A stretch of DNA of 64,000 bases from Paenibacillus_AA sp045062745. Lineage in GTDB: Bacteria > Bacillota > Bacilli > Paenibacillales > NBRC-103111. Below, piece after piece: positions 1-7,115 of this stretch. The notes under the pieces were generated by a model. It was given only the letters and a program-made list of their open reading frames with translations, made no database searches and was not told where the DNA came from. Made by a program: the position numbers and the translations under genes. The first letter of the stretch is position 1. Each line of letters opens with the position of its first letter. The DNA lies in the NCBI RefSeq assembly GCF_045062745.1, contig NZ_JBJGED010000003.1, positions 62,001-126,000 of the forward strand. Direction: 5' to 3'.

Positions 1-213
1 TCGTTCGGGCTGCGCAGCTTGGGCGTGTTCAGCGTGGCGCTGCAATTCGCCGGATGCGTCGTCGGCTCCGCACTTCTCATGCAGCTCGCTAACAGGGTGC
101 CGGGCGGCGCGTACGTGGTCGGCCGCGTCGGGATCGGGCTCGGCCGGAAGCGGGAAGATGAGCCGCAGGCGGGCGGCTCGGCCAGTCCGGCTACTCCAGC
201 TCCCGAATCGTAA
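1..213 (+). CDS. C-terminal end of a probable membrane protein (cut by window edge)
   Basis: An open frame runs from the first base to a TAA at 211-213, with the GC-rich third positions typical of genes here. It reads as one hydrophobic helix (core SVALQFAGCVVGSALLMQLA) followed by a polar, Gly/Ala/Pro-rich tail, so it is probably the end of an integral membrane protein. The family cannot be named from 70 residues. Its 3' end overlaps the 3' end of the converging cas7c by about 23 bp, which closes the space where cas4 would normally follow. The minus-strand frames here show no Cas4 motifs. Confidence 0.5.
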   Translation, partial: SFGLRSLGVFSVALQFAGCVVGSALLMQLANRVPGGAYVVGRVGIGLGRKREDEPQAGGSASPATPAPES

Positions 214-1093
214 TACCGGCCGGCAGTCCGTCCCGGTCCACCGCGATGCTGTAGTCGGCGTACGCCCTAGGGGCAGAGTCGGTGCTGCGGGCAATATGAA
301 TCCGCTCGAACAAATGGTGGGCGGGCGCGTGACCCAGCTTGGAGTCATGCTCGAATACGACGAGCTTGCGGGCCGCCATCTGCCCCCTCGACGCCGAACG
401 GTCATGCTCGAAGGAATGAATCAGTGCTTCCCAGAGCACGTTCAAATCATCGGAGGTGAAGCCGGTCTTCTCAGCCAAGTACGCCGAGATATAGCCGTCC
501 ATCCGGTACAGCGCGTACGGGATAATATGCTTGCGTCCCATCTCCCGTTCTTTGTCCACGCCTTCTTGGGTTACCGCATGCCGCGTGATCGTCACCTCCT
601 GGGCGAAGATCGGATCGAGGCTGCGGGCGAAGGAGAATTGCACGGGACCCCGGACTTGGCCGGCATTGACCTTCGTCGTCATTACCGCCCCGAAGGTGCG
701 GATGTCGTAGAAGTTGTTGCACATCCAGCGCGTCAGCTCCCGGGCCTCGGCCGCGTCCTTCGGCTTCAGCTCCTTGCTCTTCGCGTCGTCCGGCCGGATC
801 GCTTGGTACGCCCTTCGGTGCTGCTCGTTCAGGACCCCGCCTTCCGTCACGTAGATATGGAAGCGCTCCTGTCCTTCCCGGGTCAGCTCGATATAATTCC
901 GCACCTTGCGCTTCAACGACACGTCCGTGATAATCCCATGCCCCGTCTCCGGATCGAGCCGGGGCATATTCCCCGCATCGGGATCGCCGTTAGGGTTGCC
1001 GTTCGTCACGTCGAAGAAGAGGGAGAATTCGATCCTGTGCTGCAACACGGCTCCGCCCCGCCAAGGGAGAAGATCTTTTTCCAACGTTGCCAT
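191..1093 (-). CDS. cas7c: Type I-C CRISPR backbone protein Cas7c (Csd2)
   Basis: This is the repeated crRNA-binding backbone subunit of the type I-C Cascade complex. The family signature is clear: NGNPNGDPDAGNMPRLDPET near the N-terminus, then a KRKVRNY segment, and VRGPVQFSFARSLDPI and ITRHAVTQEG in the middle. Its 300 residues are about the usual size. About 14 extra residues lie between MATL and the conserved QHRIEFSLFFDV start found in relatives, so the true start may be further in, or there is a small insertion. It is the last gene of the minus-strand cassette, 38 bp after cas8c. The genes that usually follow (cas4, cas1, cas2) are absent. Confidence 0.93.
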   Translation of the reverse strand: MATLEKDLLPWRGGAVLQHRIEFSLFFDVTNGNPNGDPDAGNMPRLDPETGHGIITDVSLKRKVRNYIELTREGQERFHIYVTEGGVLNEQHRRAYQAIRPDDAKSKELKPKDAAEARELTRWMCNNFYDIRTFGAVMTTKVNAGQVRGPVQFSFARSLDPIFAQEVTITRHAVTQEGVDKEREMGRKHIIPYALYRMDGYISAYLAEKTGFTSDDLNVLWEALIHSFEHDRSASRGQMAARKLVVFEHDSKLGHAPAHHLFERIHIARSTDSAPRAYADYSIAVDRDGLPAGITIRELE

Positions 1094-1131
1094 TCCAACT
1101 TCACCGTCCGTTTATTTTTATCCGTGCTCCG

Positions 1132-1566
1132 TTATTCCTCGTTCGCCCTTCGCGTATCCGCCTCGCTCGCAGGTCCGCTTGCAGGCTCCTGCCCTCTGAG
1201 ATCGGCTTCCTCGGCCGGCTTCCCTGCGAAAGCCGCCTGTTTCTGATGGTAATACCCCAGCATGAACAACCCCTGCTGCTGAACGTTCAGCCTGGCCGGG
1301 AACTGGCCGACGCCGGACAAGATCTCCGCCATCTCCCGCTCGCGGAGCGGACCGAATTCTGACTTGCTCGTGTGGGAGCTCGCCAGCCTGAGCAGATTCG
1401 GGAACACCGTTCTCGGGTTCGTAACCGCCGCCTGGAAATACCGGTCCTTGATCGTCGCGTGGAGCTTCGCCGGCCGGGCGGCCTCCACCTGGGCCCGCTC
1501 CAGAACCGAGAAGAGCCGCCCCAGCCGGTAGGCGGGCTCCGTGGCGGATACGTTCAAACTCATCAT
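1132..1566 (-). CDS. cas11c: Predicted internal small subunit Cas11c, translated from the 3' end of cas8c
   Basis: Type I-C systems are known to make their small subunit from an internal start within cas8c. Here a strong Shine-Dalgarno, AAGGAGGG, sits 4-5 nt before two consecutive in-frame ATG codons (1566-1564 and 1563-1561), inside the cas8c frame. The product would be 143-144 residues, starting MMSLNVSATEPAYRLGRLFS and sharing the Cas8c stop. Length and position match the expected helical small subunit that lines the Cascade belly. The strength and placement of the site are direct sequence evidence; expression is inferred. Confidence 0.75.
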   Translation of the reverse strand: MMSLNVSATEPAYRLGRLFSVLERAQVEAARPAKLHATIKDRYFQAAVTNPRTVFPNLLRLASSHTSKSEFGPLREREMAEILSGVGQFPARLNVQQQGLFMLGYYHQKQAAFAGKPAEEADLRGQEPASGPASEADTRRANEE

Positions 1567-2964
1567 TAATCCCTCCTTCAGTAAATGGTTGTGGTTGTGA
1601 ATCCGGCAATAGCGGGTGAGATAGCCTTTGACAATCGATGCCCGCAGACGGTTCACGATGCCGTCCATGCGGATCCGTCCGAGGATCGCGGTGTACAGCG
1701 AATAAGGATAGGCGGTTCCCTGCAGGACCGCCCGGAACAGCTCTCCGCCGATCCGATCGGGGGGACCGTCTCCGATTTTGCGGCCGTCGCCGGCTACGCG
1801 CCTCGTCTCTTCGAGGATCTCGGTTAGCGTCGGGTAGAAGGTATGGTCCCGAGGCTCATCCGGGCCGGCCAGCGAGAAGTCGGCGGCGTGGGCGTTCAGC
1901 TGCCGGGCGAGGTCCCCGAACCGGCCGTGCCAGAACAGCCGGACCGACACCCTGGCGTTATTGGGCGCGAGCCCGAGAATATAGAAGGGAGCATCCGCGT
2001 GGGGAAGCGTGCCTTCCGTCGGCTCCGTCGCTCCCGCCTTCCCCGTCATCCCTCCGGTTGCGAGCCAAGAGGCGAGCAAAGGCTCCGTCTGCGAAGCGAC
2101 GGTGTGGTCTCCGGACCAGAATACGACCGTCATGTCTCCGAGCAAGAGCCGATTGGAAGGGGAGGCGAGCAGGTGGTTCAAAGCCGTCGCATAGCCGAAC
2201 GTAGCGGCTTTGCTGACGGGTGCGTTGTAGCTTTGCATATGGTCCTTGCCGTATGACTCCGCCGAGCGGAAGTTGAAGGAGACCAGCGTTGCCCCGGCCT
2301 GCTGCGCGTGACGGACGCCCTTGATCTTGTCATGCAGCCGGGCTATCGCGGTGTAGCGCTGACCGGTCGCCAAGCACTGGGCGTCATAGCCCGACTCCGT
2401 CTCCTGCTTCTCCCTATGCCGGATCCAGGCGTCCCGGATGTTAGGGTCGCGATGAGCCGGCTCTGCGGCGCCTTGAACGCGGAAGACCATGTTCGTGTCG
2501 ATCCCGCGGTCCAAGTCCGCGAGGTGGTCCTGAAGCGCGGGGTGTCTTCGGGCCTGCTCCGGCTTCCAGTACGAGTAGAAGTTTAAGATGGCCTCCGCCG
2601 TTTCGCCTGCCGCCCCGGCCAGGATAGTCTGCGCGAGCTCCCGGGATGCCTCGTACTTTTTGAGCGCGTCGGCTAGCTTCTTGGCGTCGGGCGGAGCGTA
2701 GCCGATCAAGTATTCGGCTTTGTCGCACAGAAAATAAGGGGAGATCCCGCTGGACCGGCTGGCTTGTTCCGGAACGATCTCGGAGCGCGGCACCCTTTTT
2801 TTCCCGGACTGCTCTCTCGCATTCGTTACCGCCTTCAGGGTCCCGTCCTGCGCCAATTCCAAGATATAGGCCGCTTTGCCCACGCTGAAGTACATTTCGC
2901 ATACACCGGAGTTCGGGTCCTGAACGAGATCCAGATATCGCTTATAAAGCGCCTGTACGATCAA
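1132..2964 (-). CDS. cas8c: Type I-C CRISPR large subunit Cas8c (Csd1)
   Basis: This is the large subunit of type I-C Cascade, which recognises the PAM and holds target DNA. The 610-residue length, the start MIVQALYKRYLDL, the RSAESYGKDHMQSYNAPVS region and the C-terminal LGRLFSVLERAQ and FPNLLRLASSH segments all fit Csd1/Cas8c. Translation starts at TTG (2964-2962), about 9 nt after a GAGGAG site, and overlaps the end of cas5c by 23 bp, so the two are probably translationally coupled. The frame is intact over 1.8 kb. The 3' quarter carries an internal ribosome binding site that should also yield Cas11c. Confidence 0.93.
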   Translation of the reverse strand: MIVQALYKRYLDLVQDPNSGVCEMYFSVGKAAYILELAQDGTLKAVTNAREQSGKKRVPRSEIVPEQASRSSGISPYFLCDKAEYLIGYAPPDAKKLADALKKYEASRELAQTILAGAAGETAEAILNFYSYWKPEQARRHPALQDHLADLDRGIDTNMVFRVQGAAEPAHRDPNIRDAWIRHREKQETESGYDAQCLATGQRYTAIARLHDKIKGVRHAQQAGATLVSFNFRSAESYGKDHMQSYNAPVSKAATFGYATALNHLLASPSNRLLLGDMTVVFWSGDHTVASQTEPLLASWLATGGMTGKAGATEPTEGTLPHADAPFYILGLAPNNARVSVRLFWHGRFGDLARQLNAHAADFSLAGPDEPRDHTFYPTLTEILEETRRVAGDGRKIGDGPPDRIGGELFRAVLQGTAYPYSLYTAILGRIRMDGIVNRLRASIVKGYLTRYCRIHNHNHLLKEGLMMSLNVSATEPAYRLGRLFSVLERAQVEAARPAKLHATIKDRYFQAAVTNPRTVFPNLLRLASSHTSKSEFGPLREREMAEILSGVGQFPARLNVQQQGLFMLGYYHQKQAAFAGKPAEEADLRGQEPASGPASEADTRRANEE

Positions 2965-3634
2965 GGGGCATCGCTCCTCTCGGCGGAAGTGACGGCACGT
3001 GGATGATGCCTCGGCGCATGCTAGCCTGGAAGAATAGGGGGGTCATCCCATCCTGAAAATCCAGATCGTGCAGCATCCAGCCGAGATCGACCGCTTCCTG
3101 GTCTTGGTAGAAGGACGATGGTAGCGGGTCCCAAGCTTCAATCAGCCGGAATTGGGCCGCGAACTCCCGGCACCCGAGATAGGGACGATGGAAGCATTGT
3201 CCAAGCCTCGCCCGGCGTACGAACATGTTGTAGTGTTTCTCGGCCGAGTCGCCGGGACCTGCCTCCTCCGTCAAGACGAAGTGGGCGTCGATGAGGTAGG
3301 CCGGCCGGCGGAGCAGGAGGGTGGATCGCTGTTGACGTTCCTCCGTGACGACCTGCGAGAGGGCTACCGGTTTGCCCGCCATGGCGGCCTTCACGGAGCC
3401 CGCCGCGATTTTATTCTCGATTTCGTTCCTTCGAACGGTCTCGTAGACAATTTCATGCAAAACGTGAATACGGTCAACGACCCAGCGAATCGCCGGCCTC
3501 CAGTGAACGGCCTCGAGAATCCCGCGAGCGGCGGAAGGCGTCATGGCCTCATAGCTCATCCGTTCTACTTTCATTTCGGGTCTGGTGAAGCAGGCGTAGT
3601 CGCCCCAGACGTGCAATCGGATGCCGAATGCCAG
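2942..3634 (-). CDS. cas5c: Type I-C CRISPR protein Cas5c (Cas5d), probable pre-crRNA endonuclease, CTG start
   Basis: Cas5c cuts pre-crRNA and caps the 5' handle in type I-C, doing the job of Cas6. The N-terminus (IRLHVWGDYACFTRPEMKVE), TPSAARGILEA and EKHYNMFVRR are diagnostic. The homologous start (MA-F/Y-GI) falls on CTG at 3634-3632, about 7 nt after GAGAGGGGG. A TTG at 3616 is the next option but would remove conserved residues. The Lys-His pair of the Bacillus halodurans catalytic set (Y46, K116, H117) is present in EKHY, but the Tyr position (IYWKP in that enzyme) is His here (VHWRP). It is first in the cassette and no cas3 lies upstream. Confidence 0.88.
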   Translation of the reverse strand: MAFGIRLHVWGDYACFTRPEMKVERMSYEAMTPSAARGILEAVHWRPAIRWVVDRIHVLHEIVYETVRRNEIENKIAAGSVKAAMAGKPVALSQVVTEERQQRSTLLLRRPAYLIDAHFVLTEEAGPGDSAEKHYNMFVRRARLGQCFHRPYLGCREFAAQFRLIEAWDPLPSSFYQDQEAVDLGWMLHDLDFQDGMTPLFFQASMRRGIIHVPSLPPRGAMPLDRTGAL

Positions 3635-3649
3635 TGTAAAGCCCCCTCT

Positions 3650-4045
3650 CCCGGCCGTACCGTTCGAACCTCAGGGCTTGGTATCATCCTACTGAAGATC
3701 GAAGGTCTTTATGCCTACTAGGTGTTAAACTACCAATCCTATCGGAATAGATAGGTGCGATAGCTTCAGATATTAGGTGATTGGAAGGATTGCTTGGCAT
3801 GCATAAAAGGCATTTAGTACTATTTCTAATTCTAGACCTGGGCTAAATCCCCTGCTTATTTTCAGATAAAACTAGAAAAATTTTGTATAACAGTAAATTT
3901 ATCGAATATTCGCGTATGATGCTGAATGATGCCGAATGGCGCCGAATCCCTGGAAGGAATTTGCTAATTGTCCATGGAAATTGTTTTTTAGTGCTTATTC
4001 CGCCCTCGGAGGTGGAGGGAGAAGGAATTCGAGGTCGGACTCGTC
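3650..4045. other. Intergenic gap upstream of the cas cassette
   Basis: No gene, cas3 fragment or repeat-spacer array is visible on either strand. There is a short stem-loop, CCTATC-ggaata-GATAGG (about 3738-3755), and a stretch near 3846-3860 (ATCCCCTGCTTATTT) shared with the right-hand part of the 230-bp repeats at 11.7 and 37.1 kb. The region is richer in A+T than its neighbours. Confidence 0.5.
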
Positions 4046-4306
4046 ATGAGCAAATCCGAAGCGATCCGGTTGATTTGCAGGTCGTTCGATCTTCTGCTTG
4101 ACGTGCTGGAGGAGCTGAAGTCCAGTCCGGAACGATTGCTCTCACAGCCGTACTTGGACATGGCGCCGCTTACATTCAGCTCGCTGAATAACGAATCCAC
4201 AGTGCTGGACGTCATGATGCAGATGATGAATCACTTGCCGTATCACACGGGACAGATTACATATATCGCCAAGATGAGAGTAGGTGAGCTGCAATGGGAA
4301 ACTTGA
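4046..4306 (+). pseudogene. DinB/DUF1572-like protein remnant
   Basis: The 86-residue frame ends in a segment typical of the C-terminus of DinB/DUF1572-type four-helix proteins: LNNESTVLDVMMQMMNHLPY followed by HTGQITYIAKM, including the His-Tyr-His-x-Gly-Gln motif that supplies a metal ligand. Family members are normally about 150-170 residues. The first helices and the other metal-binding His are missing, and the N-terminal 40 residues do not resemble the family. It is probably a deletion remnant. There is no strong ribosome binding site. It could still be expressed as a small protein, but enzymatic activity is unlikely. Confidence 0.45.
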
Positions 4307-4515
4307 TCACGCATGATCATCGCAATGTATATCCTCAGATTTACGCTATTTGACTCCGGCCATGCTCGAGCACCCTCTGGAAACTTGGAAAACGGTCGTA
4401 ACCGTTGAAGTGGAGCCGGAAAGGGCGGATTAAGCCAATTCTCTGCTTCCTCTTACCGCGGGGACAGGTATAATGGAGGCATGAGCTAGGTTCGTTGCTG
4501 ACGGGGGTGTCTCCA

Positions 4516-5340
4516 ATGATGAATTTCGTTATGGCGAATGGCATGAATTGCGGCAAAGTCCGGTGCGAGATCGGCTGGAATTGGAGACCGGGGCCGCTGT
4601 GCGATTATGACCTCTGGTGCGTGCTGTCCGGCAGCGGGGAGATGCAGCTGAACGGAGTGAAGCATCCGCTGAGGAAGGGAGCCTGCTTCCTGCTCCACCC
4701 CGGTGATCAGCCGGTCGCCTCCCAAGATCTGGATGATCGGCTGACGGTGATCTTCATCCACTTCCAGGTTCTCTCGTTTGGTCCCGACCGGACGGTCCTG
4801 AGCCCGGAACTCCTTAAGGACCGGGTCGTCTACATGGAGGACCTGGCGGAGTTGGAGGGGCTGCTGCATCAGGCGCTCGAAACCCGGTATCGCGACGATG
4901 CCTGGACGGAGCAGGAGTTCGACTGCACGATGAAGTCGGTCCTGATCCAGCTGTACCGGGCCCAGGATCGTCCGGAGGCGGCCTCGGCCCTGTCGCGCAA
5001 GCAGCGGCAGGCGGTCTCACGCGTCATGCGCCGCGTGCAGGAAGAAGGCGGTCGCCGTATTCCGCACGAGGAATTGGCGGAGCTGGTCGGCCTGACACCG
5101 GCGTACATGAGCAAAATTTTCAAGCTGTACACCGGAACGTCCCTGAAGGAATACGTCACCAAGGTCCGGCTGCAGCGGGCGAAGCATCTGTTGTCGGAGA
5201 CGACAATGAACGTATCGCAGGTGTCCGATGCGCTGGGGTATGCATCCGTATTCCTGTTCAGCAAGCAGTTCAAGCAGCATTTCGGGACGCCGCCTTCGTC
5301 CTTCATGCAAAGGGCCGATCCTCCGCAGTCGACTCGCTAA
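4516..5340 (+). CDS. AraC family transcriptional regulator with cupin-like sensor domain
   Basis: The N-terminal part (about residues 1-150) has the AraC-type cupin pattern (CDYDLWCVLSGSGEMQLNG, RKGACFLLHPGDQP) that binds an effector. The C-terminal 100 residues form two helix-turn-helix motifs ending in ALGYASVFLFSKQFKQHFGT. I take the ATG at 4516, preceded by GGGGGTG, rather than the upstream TTG; this gives 274 residues. It stands alone between the DinB remnant and the YdcF-like gene, so its target is not evident. Paenibacillaceae carry many such regulators of sugar and polysaccharide genes; the ligand here is unknown. Confidence 0.85.
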   Translation: MMNFVMANGMNCGKVRCEIGWNWRPGPLCDYDLWCVLSGSGEMQLNGVKHPLRKGACFLLHPGDQPVASQDLDDRLTVIFIHFQVLSFGPDRTVLSPELLKDRVVYMEDLAELEGLLHQALETRYRDDAWTEQEFDCTMKSVLIQLYRAQDRPEAASALSRKQRQAVSRVMRRVQEEGGRRIPHEELAELVGLTPAYMSKIFKLYTGTSLKEYVTKVRLQRAKHLLSETTMNVSQVSDALGYASVFLFSKQFKQHFGTPPSSFMQRADPPQSTR

Positions 5341-5441
5341 AGCTCGGCTAGAGCCTGATTTTTTGGCCTAAATTCACTTTTGCTCGCTCCCGTGTCATAC
5401 TGGAAGTAACAGTATGTTTCGCATGGGGAGCGGATGAATCC

Positions 5442-6065
5442 ATGTTGATATCCGAGCTTGTAGCCGATCAATTGAGCCGAGACGAGCTGACGCGGCTCTT
5501 ATTCGTAACCGCGTCGGAGGAAGAGATGCACGGCGATTGTATCTTCGTCTTCGGGAGCGGGGGTCGGATTACGGCGGAGCGCGTGAAGCGTGCCGTCGAG
5601 TTGTTCTCGGCCGGCAAGGCTTCGCACATCCTGTTCTCGGGCGGGACGCGATGGGGGCTTCACCCTCAACCGGAGGCCGTCGTTATGAGGAACATGGCCG
5701 TGGGATTGGGCGTTCCCGAGCATGCGATCCTCATCGAGACGGAATCGAACCATACCAAGGAAAACGTACTGGCGTCCTTGCTCGTCCTGGACCGTCATTG
5801 CGGATTGTATAAGCTGCGCCGGCTGCTCGTCGTGAGCGCTCCCTGGCACATGCGGCGATGCTTGTTGACGCTGCATACGTATATGCCGCCATGGATTCAG
5901 TTCGTGCCTTGCCCGGACTGCCGTCAAGTTGGGCAAGCCCATAACTGGTGGGAGTCCGAGCTGGAAGCCCGGAAGGTGAAGAAGGAGGCCGCCTCGCTCA
6001 TTCAGTATGTGAGGGAAGGCCAGCTGGCCGATGACGAATTGGATGCGGCTCAGCCAAGCACATAG
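5442..6065 (+). CDS. YdcF/SanA-like (DUF218) protein
   Basis: This 207-residue protein belongs to the DUF218/YdcF group of Rossmann-like proteins, whose E. coli members (YdcF, ElyC, SanA) act in envelope metabolism or bind S-adenosylmethionine. The hallmarks are present in order: CIFVFGSGGRITAERVKRAV, ILFSGGT, the ESNHTKENVLAS motif with its conserved Glu and Asn, and LLVVSAPWHMRRC. No signal peptide or membrane helix is apparent, so it is probably cytoplasmic. It is followed immediately by the exonuclease gene, with about 11 bp between them, and they may share a transcript. The substrate is not known. Confidence 0.8.
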   Translation: MLISELVADQLSRDELTRLLFVTASEEEMHGDCIFVFGSGGRITAERVKRAVELFSAGKASHILFSGGTRWGLHPQPEAVVMRNMAVGLGVPEHAILIETESNHTKENVLASLLVLDRHCGLYKLRRLLVVSAPWHMRRCLLTLHTYMPPWIQFVPCPDCRQVGQAHNWWESELEARKVKKEAASLIQYVREGQLADDELDAAQPST

Positions 6066-6076
6066 GACAGGAGCCG

Positions 6077-6742
6077 ATTCGTATCCAAATCACATTTGTT
6101 TCCGATGCCGAGTACGAAGTAAGTGACATTCATGTGGGCGACCTGCATAGCCGGACGTTTTGTGTATTCGATCTGGAAGGTACCGGAATCGATTATGAGA
6201 CGGATCACATCACGCAGATCGGAGCGGTGCTGCTGCAGGACGGGGAGGTCGTCCGGCGATTCTCTTCGTTGGTTCGCTCCCCGGTTCGAATCCCTGAGGC
6301 TATTGAAAGGCTAACGGGTATCAAGAACGCCGAATTAGAAAGCGCCCCCGATTTTCCCGAGGTGTACGCACGCTTTCTAGAGTTTAGTGCCGGTGCGGTG
6401 TTAGTTACTCAAGCCGGCTACGAATACGACGTCCACATGCTGGAGCGGCATTGCGGTCGGTATGGAATCCCCTGGAAGCCGCAGCCTGTCATAGATACCA
6501 AAGCGCTCTACGCTTCGATCCATCCCGAGATCACCGATATCATTTCCACCAACTACTTGCTTCGGACTTATCAGATCGACGACCGAGATGTTCCGCGTCA
6601 CGATGCGCTGGGAGATTCGATTTTGATCAGCCGTTTTTTTCGGGCCATCCTGGAGGAGTATCGTGCACTGGGACATGCCGATTGGACGGTCCGGGAGGGA
6701 TTGCGGGTCAAGCGATTCCAGCTTCCGCCGCTTGGGGGTTAA
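6077..6742 (+). CDS. DnaQ-like 3'-5' exonuclease (DEDDh), possible ATT start
   Basis: The protein has the three exonuclease blocks of the DEDDh superfamily: VFDLEGTG (Exo I, Asp and Glu metal ligands), YEYDVHMLERH (Exo II Asp) and RHDALGDS (Exo III His and Asp). It is a stand-alone nuclease of the DnaQ/PolC-epsilon type acting on single-stranded or mismatched 3' ends. The first usable conventional start is GTG at 6134, which has no ribosome binding site, while the frame stays open upstream with coding-like residues (RIQITFVSDAEYEVSDIHVG). A GGACAGGAG site precedes ATT at 6077, giving 221 residues. I infer the longer form; the start codon is uncertain. Confidence 0.75.
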   Translation: MRIQITFVSDAEYEVSDIHVGDLHSRTFCVFDLEGTGIDYETDHITQIGAVLLQDGEVVRRFSSLVRSPVRIPEAIERLTGIKNAELESAPDFPEVYARFLEFSAGAVLVTQAGYEYDVHMLERHCGRYGIPWKPQPVIDTKALYASIHPEITDIISTNYLLRTYQIDDRDVPRHDALGDSILISRFFRAILEEYRALGHADWTVREGLRVKRFQLPPLGG

Positions 6743-6757
6743 TACCGTATAATCTTC

Positions 6758-6786
6758 TTTACAGCACCCTAATCACCTGGTAACAT
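6758..6786 (+). promoter_or_regulatory. Sigma-A-type promoter for the T-box transcript
   Basis: TTTACA (6758-6763), a 17-bp spacer and TAACAT (6781-6786) form a good vegetative promoter just upstream of the first T-box helix. The predicted transcription start is near 6793. Confidence 0.5.
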
Positions 6787-6792
6787 AGGGCC

Positions 6793-7088
6793 AATATGCA
6801 TAAAGCGATGAAGAGGGCAGTAAATAGAGGACACTTTCACAGAGAGCTCCGGCAGCTGAAAAGGAGTAAAGCGTCCTGTATGGAAAAAAGCCTCTGAGCT
6901 GCACATCGGAACCTGGTAGCCGGGGGGTGATGGGACAGGAGCTCCTGTTACAGAGCTAGGGTATAAGCATTCGCGAGGGATGCCGTACTTGAAGAGGCCG
7001 ATAGGGGGACCTGTCGGCGAACCTGGGTGGTACCACGAGGAGTTCCAATCTCGTCCCTGAGACTATAGTCTTAGGGGTGGGATTTTTT
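6793..7088 (+). promoter_or_regulatory. T-box leader (tRNA-sensing riboswitch) with terminator
   Basis: The classical parts are present in order. Stem I has GATGAAGAGGGCAGTAA, the AGAGAG motif (6841-6846) and 3' strands GTCC and GCCTCTGAGC. The T-box sequence is CCTGGGTGGTACCACGAGG at about 7022-7040, and the intrinsic terminator lies at about 7052-7088 (CGTCCCT...AGGGGTGGGA then seven T). The antiterminator bulge reads UGGU, which calls for a tRNA with A73 and argues against Trp (G73). The specifier-loop 3' strand is UGUAUGGAAAAAAGCC. With the usual GAA-NNN-A arrangement the specifier is AAA (Lys); AUG (Met) is also possible. It controls the methyltransferase gene that follows. Confidence 0.9.
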
Positions 7089-7115
7089 TATTTTCAGTTA
7101 ATCGGGAGGGATCAC

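Noticed and set aside
1..190. Possible start of cas4 after cas7c on the minus strand
   Set aside because: The three minus-strand frames show no Cas4 nuclease or Cys motifs, while the plus strand carries a coding-like membrane-protein tail.
158..1246. A 362-codon plus-strand frame opposite cas7c
   Set aside because: It is antisense to a clearly recognised Cas7c gene and has no family features.
191..3634. CRISPR-associated transposon (Tn7-like CAST)
   Set aside because: A nuclease-less Cascade would fit, but no tnsA, tnsB, tnsC, tniQ or Tn7-like ends are visible in the 64 kb.
3650..4045. CRISPR repeat-spacer array or leader next to cas5c
   Set aside because: No direct repeats of 30-37 bp are present; the only short repetition is GATGCTGAAT/GATGCCGAAT-like, which is too short and unspaced.
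6123..6314. Alternative small protein starting at GTG 6123 over the exonuclease start
   Set aside because: It is out of frame with the exonuclease and has no homology features or ribosome binding site.
6748..6753. TATAAT just after the exonuclease gene as the T-box promoter
   Set aside because: No -35 element lies at the proper distance, whereas TTTACA-17-TAACAT a little further on fits better.
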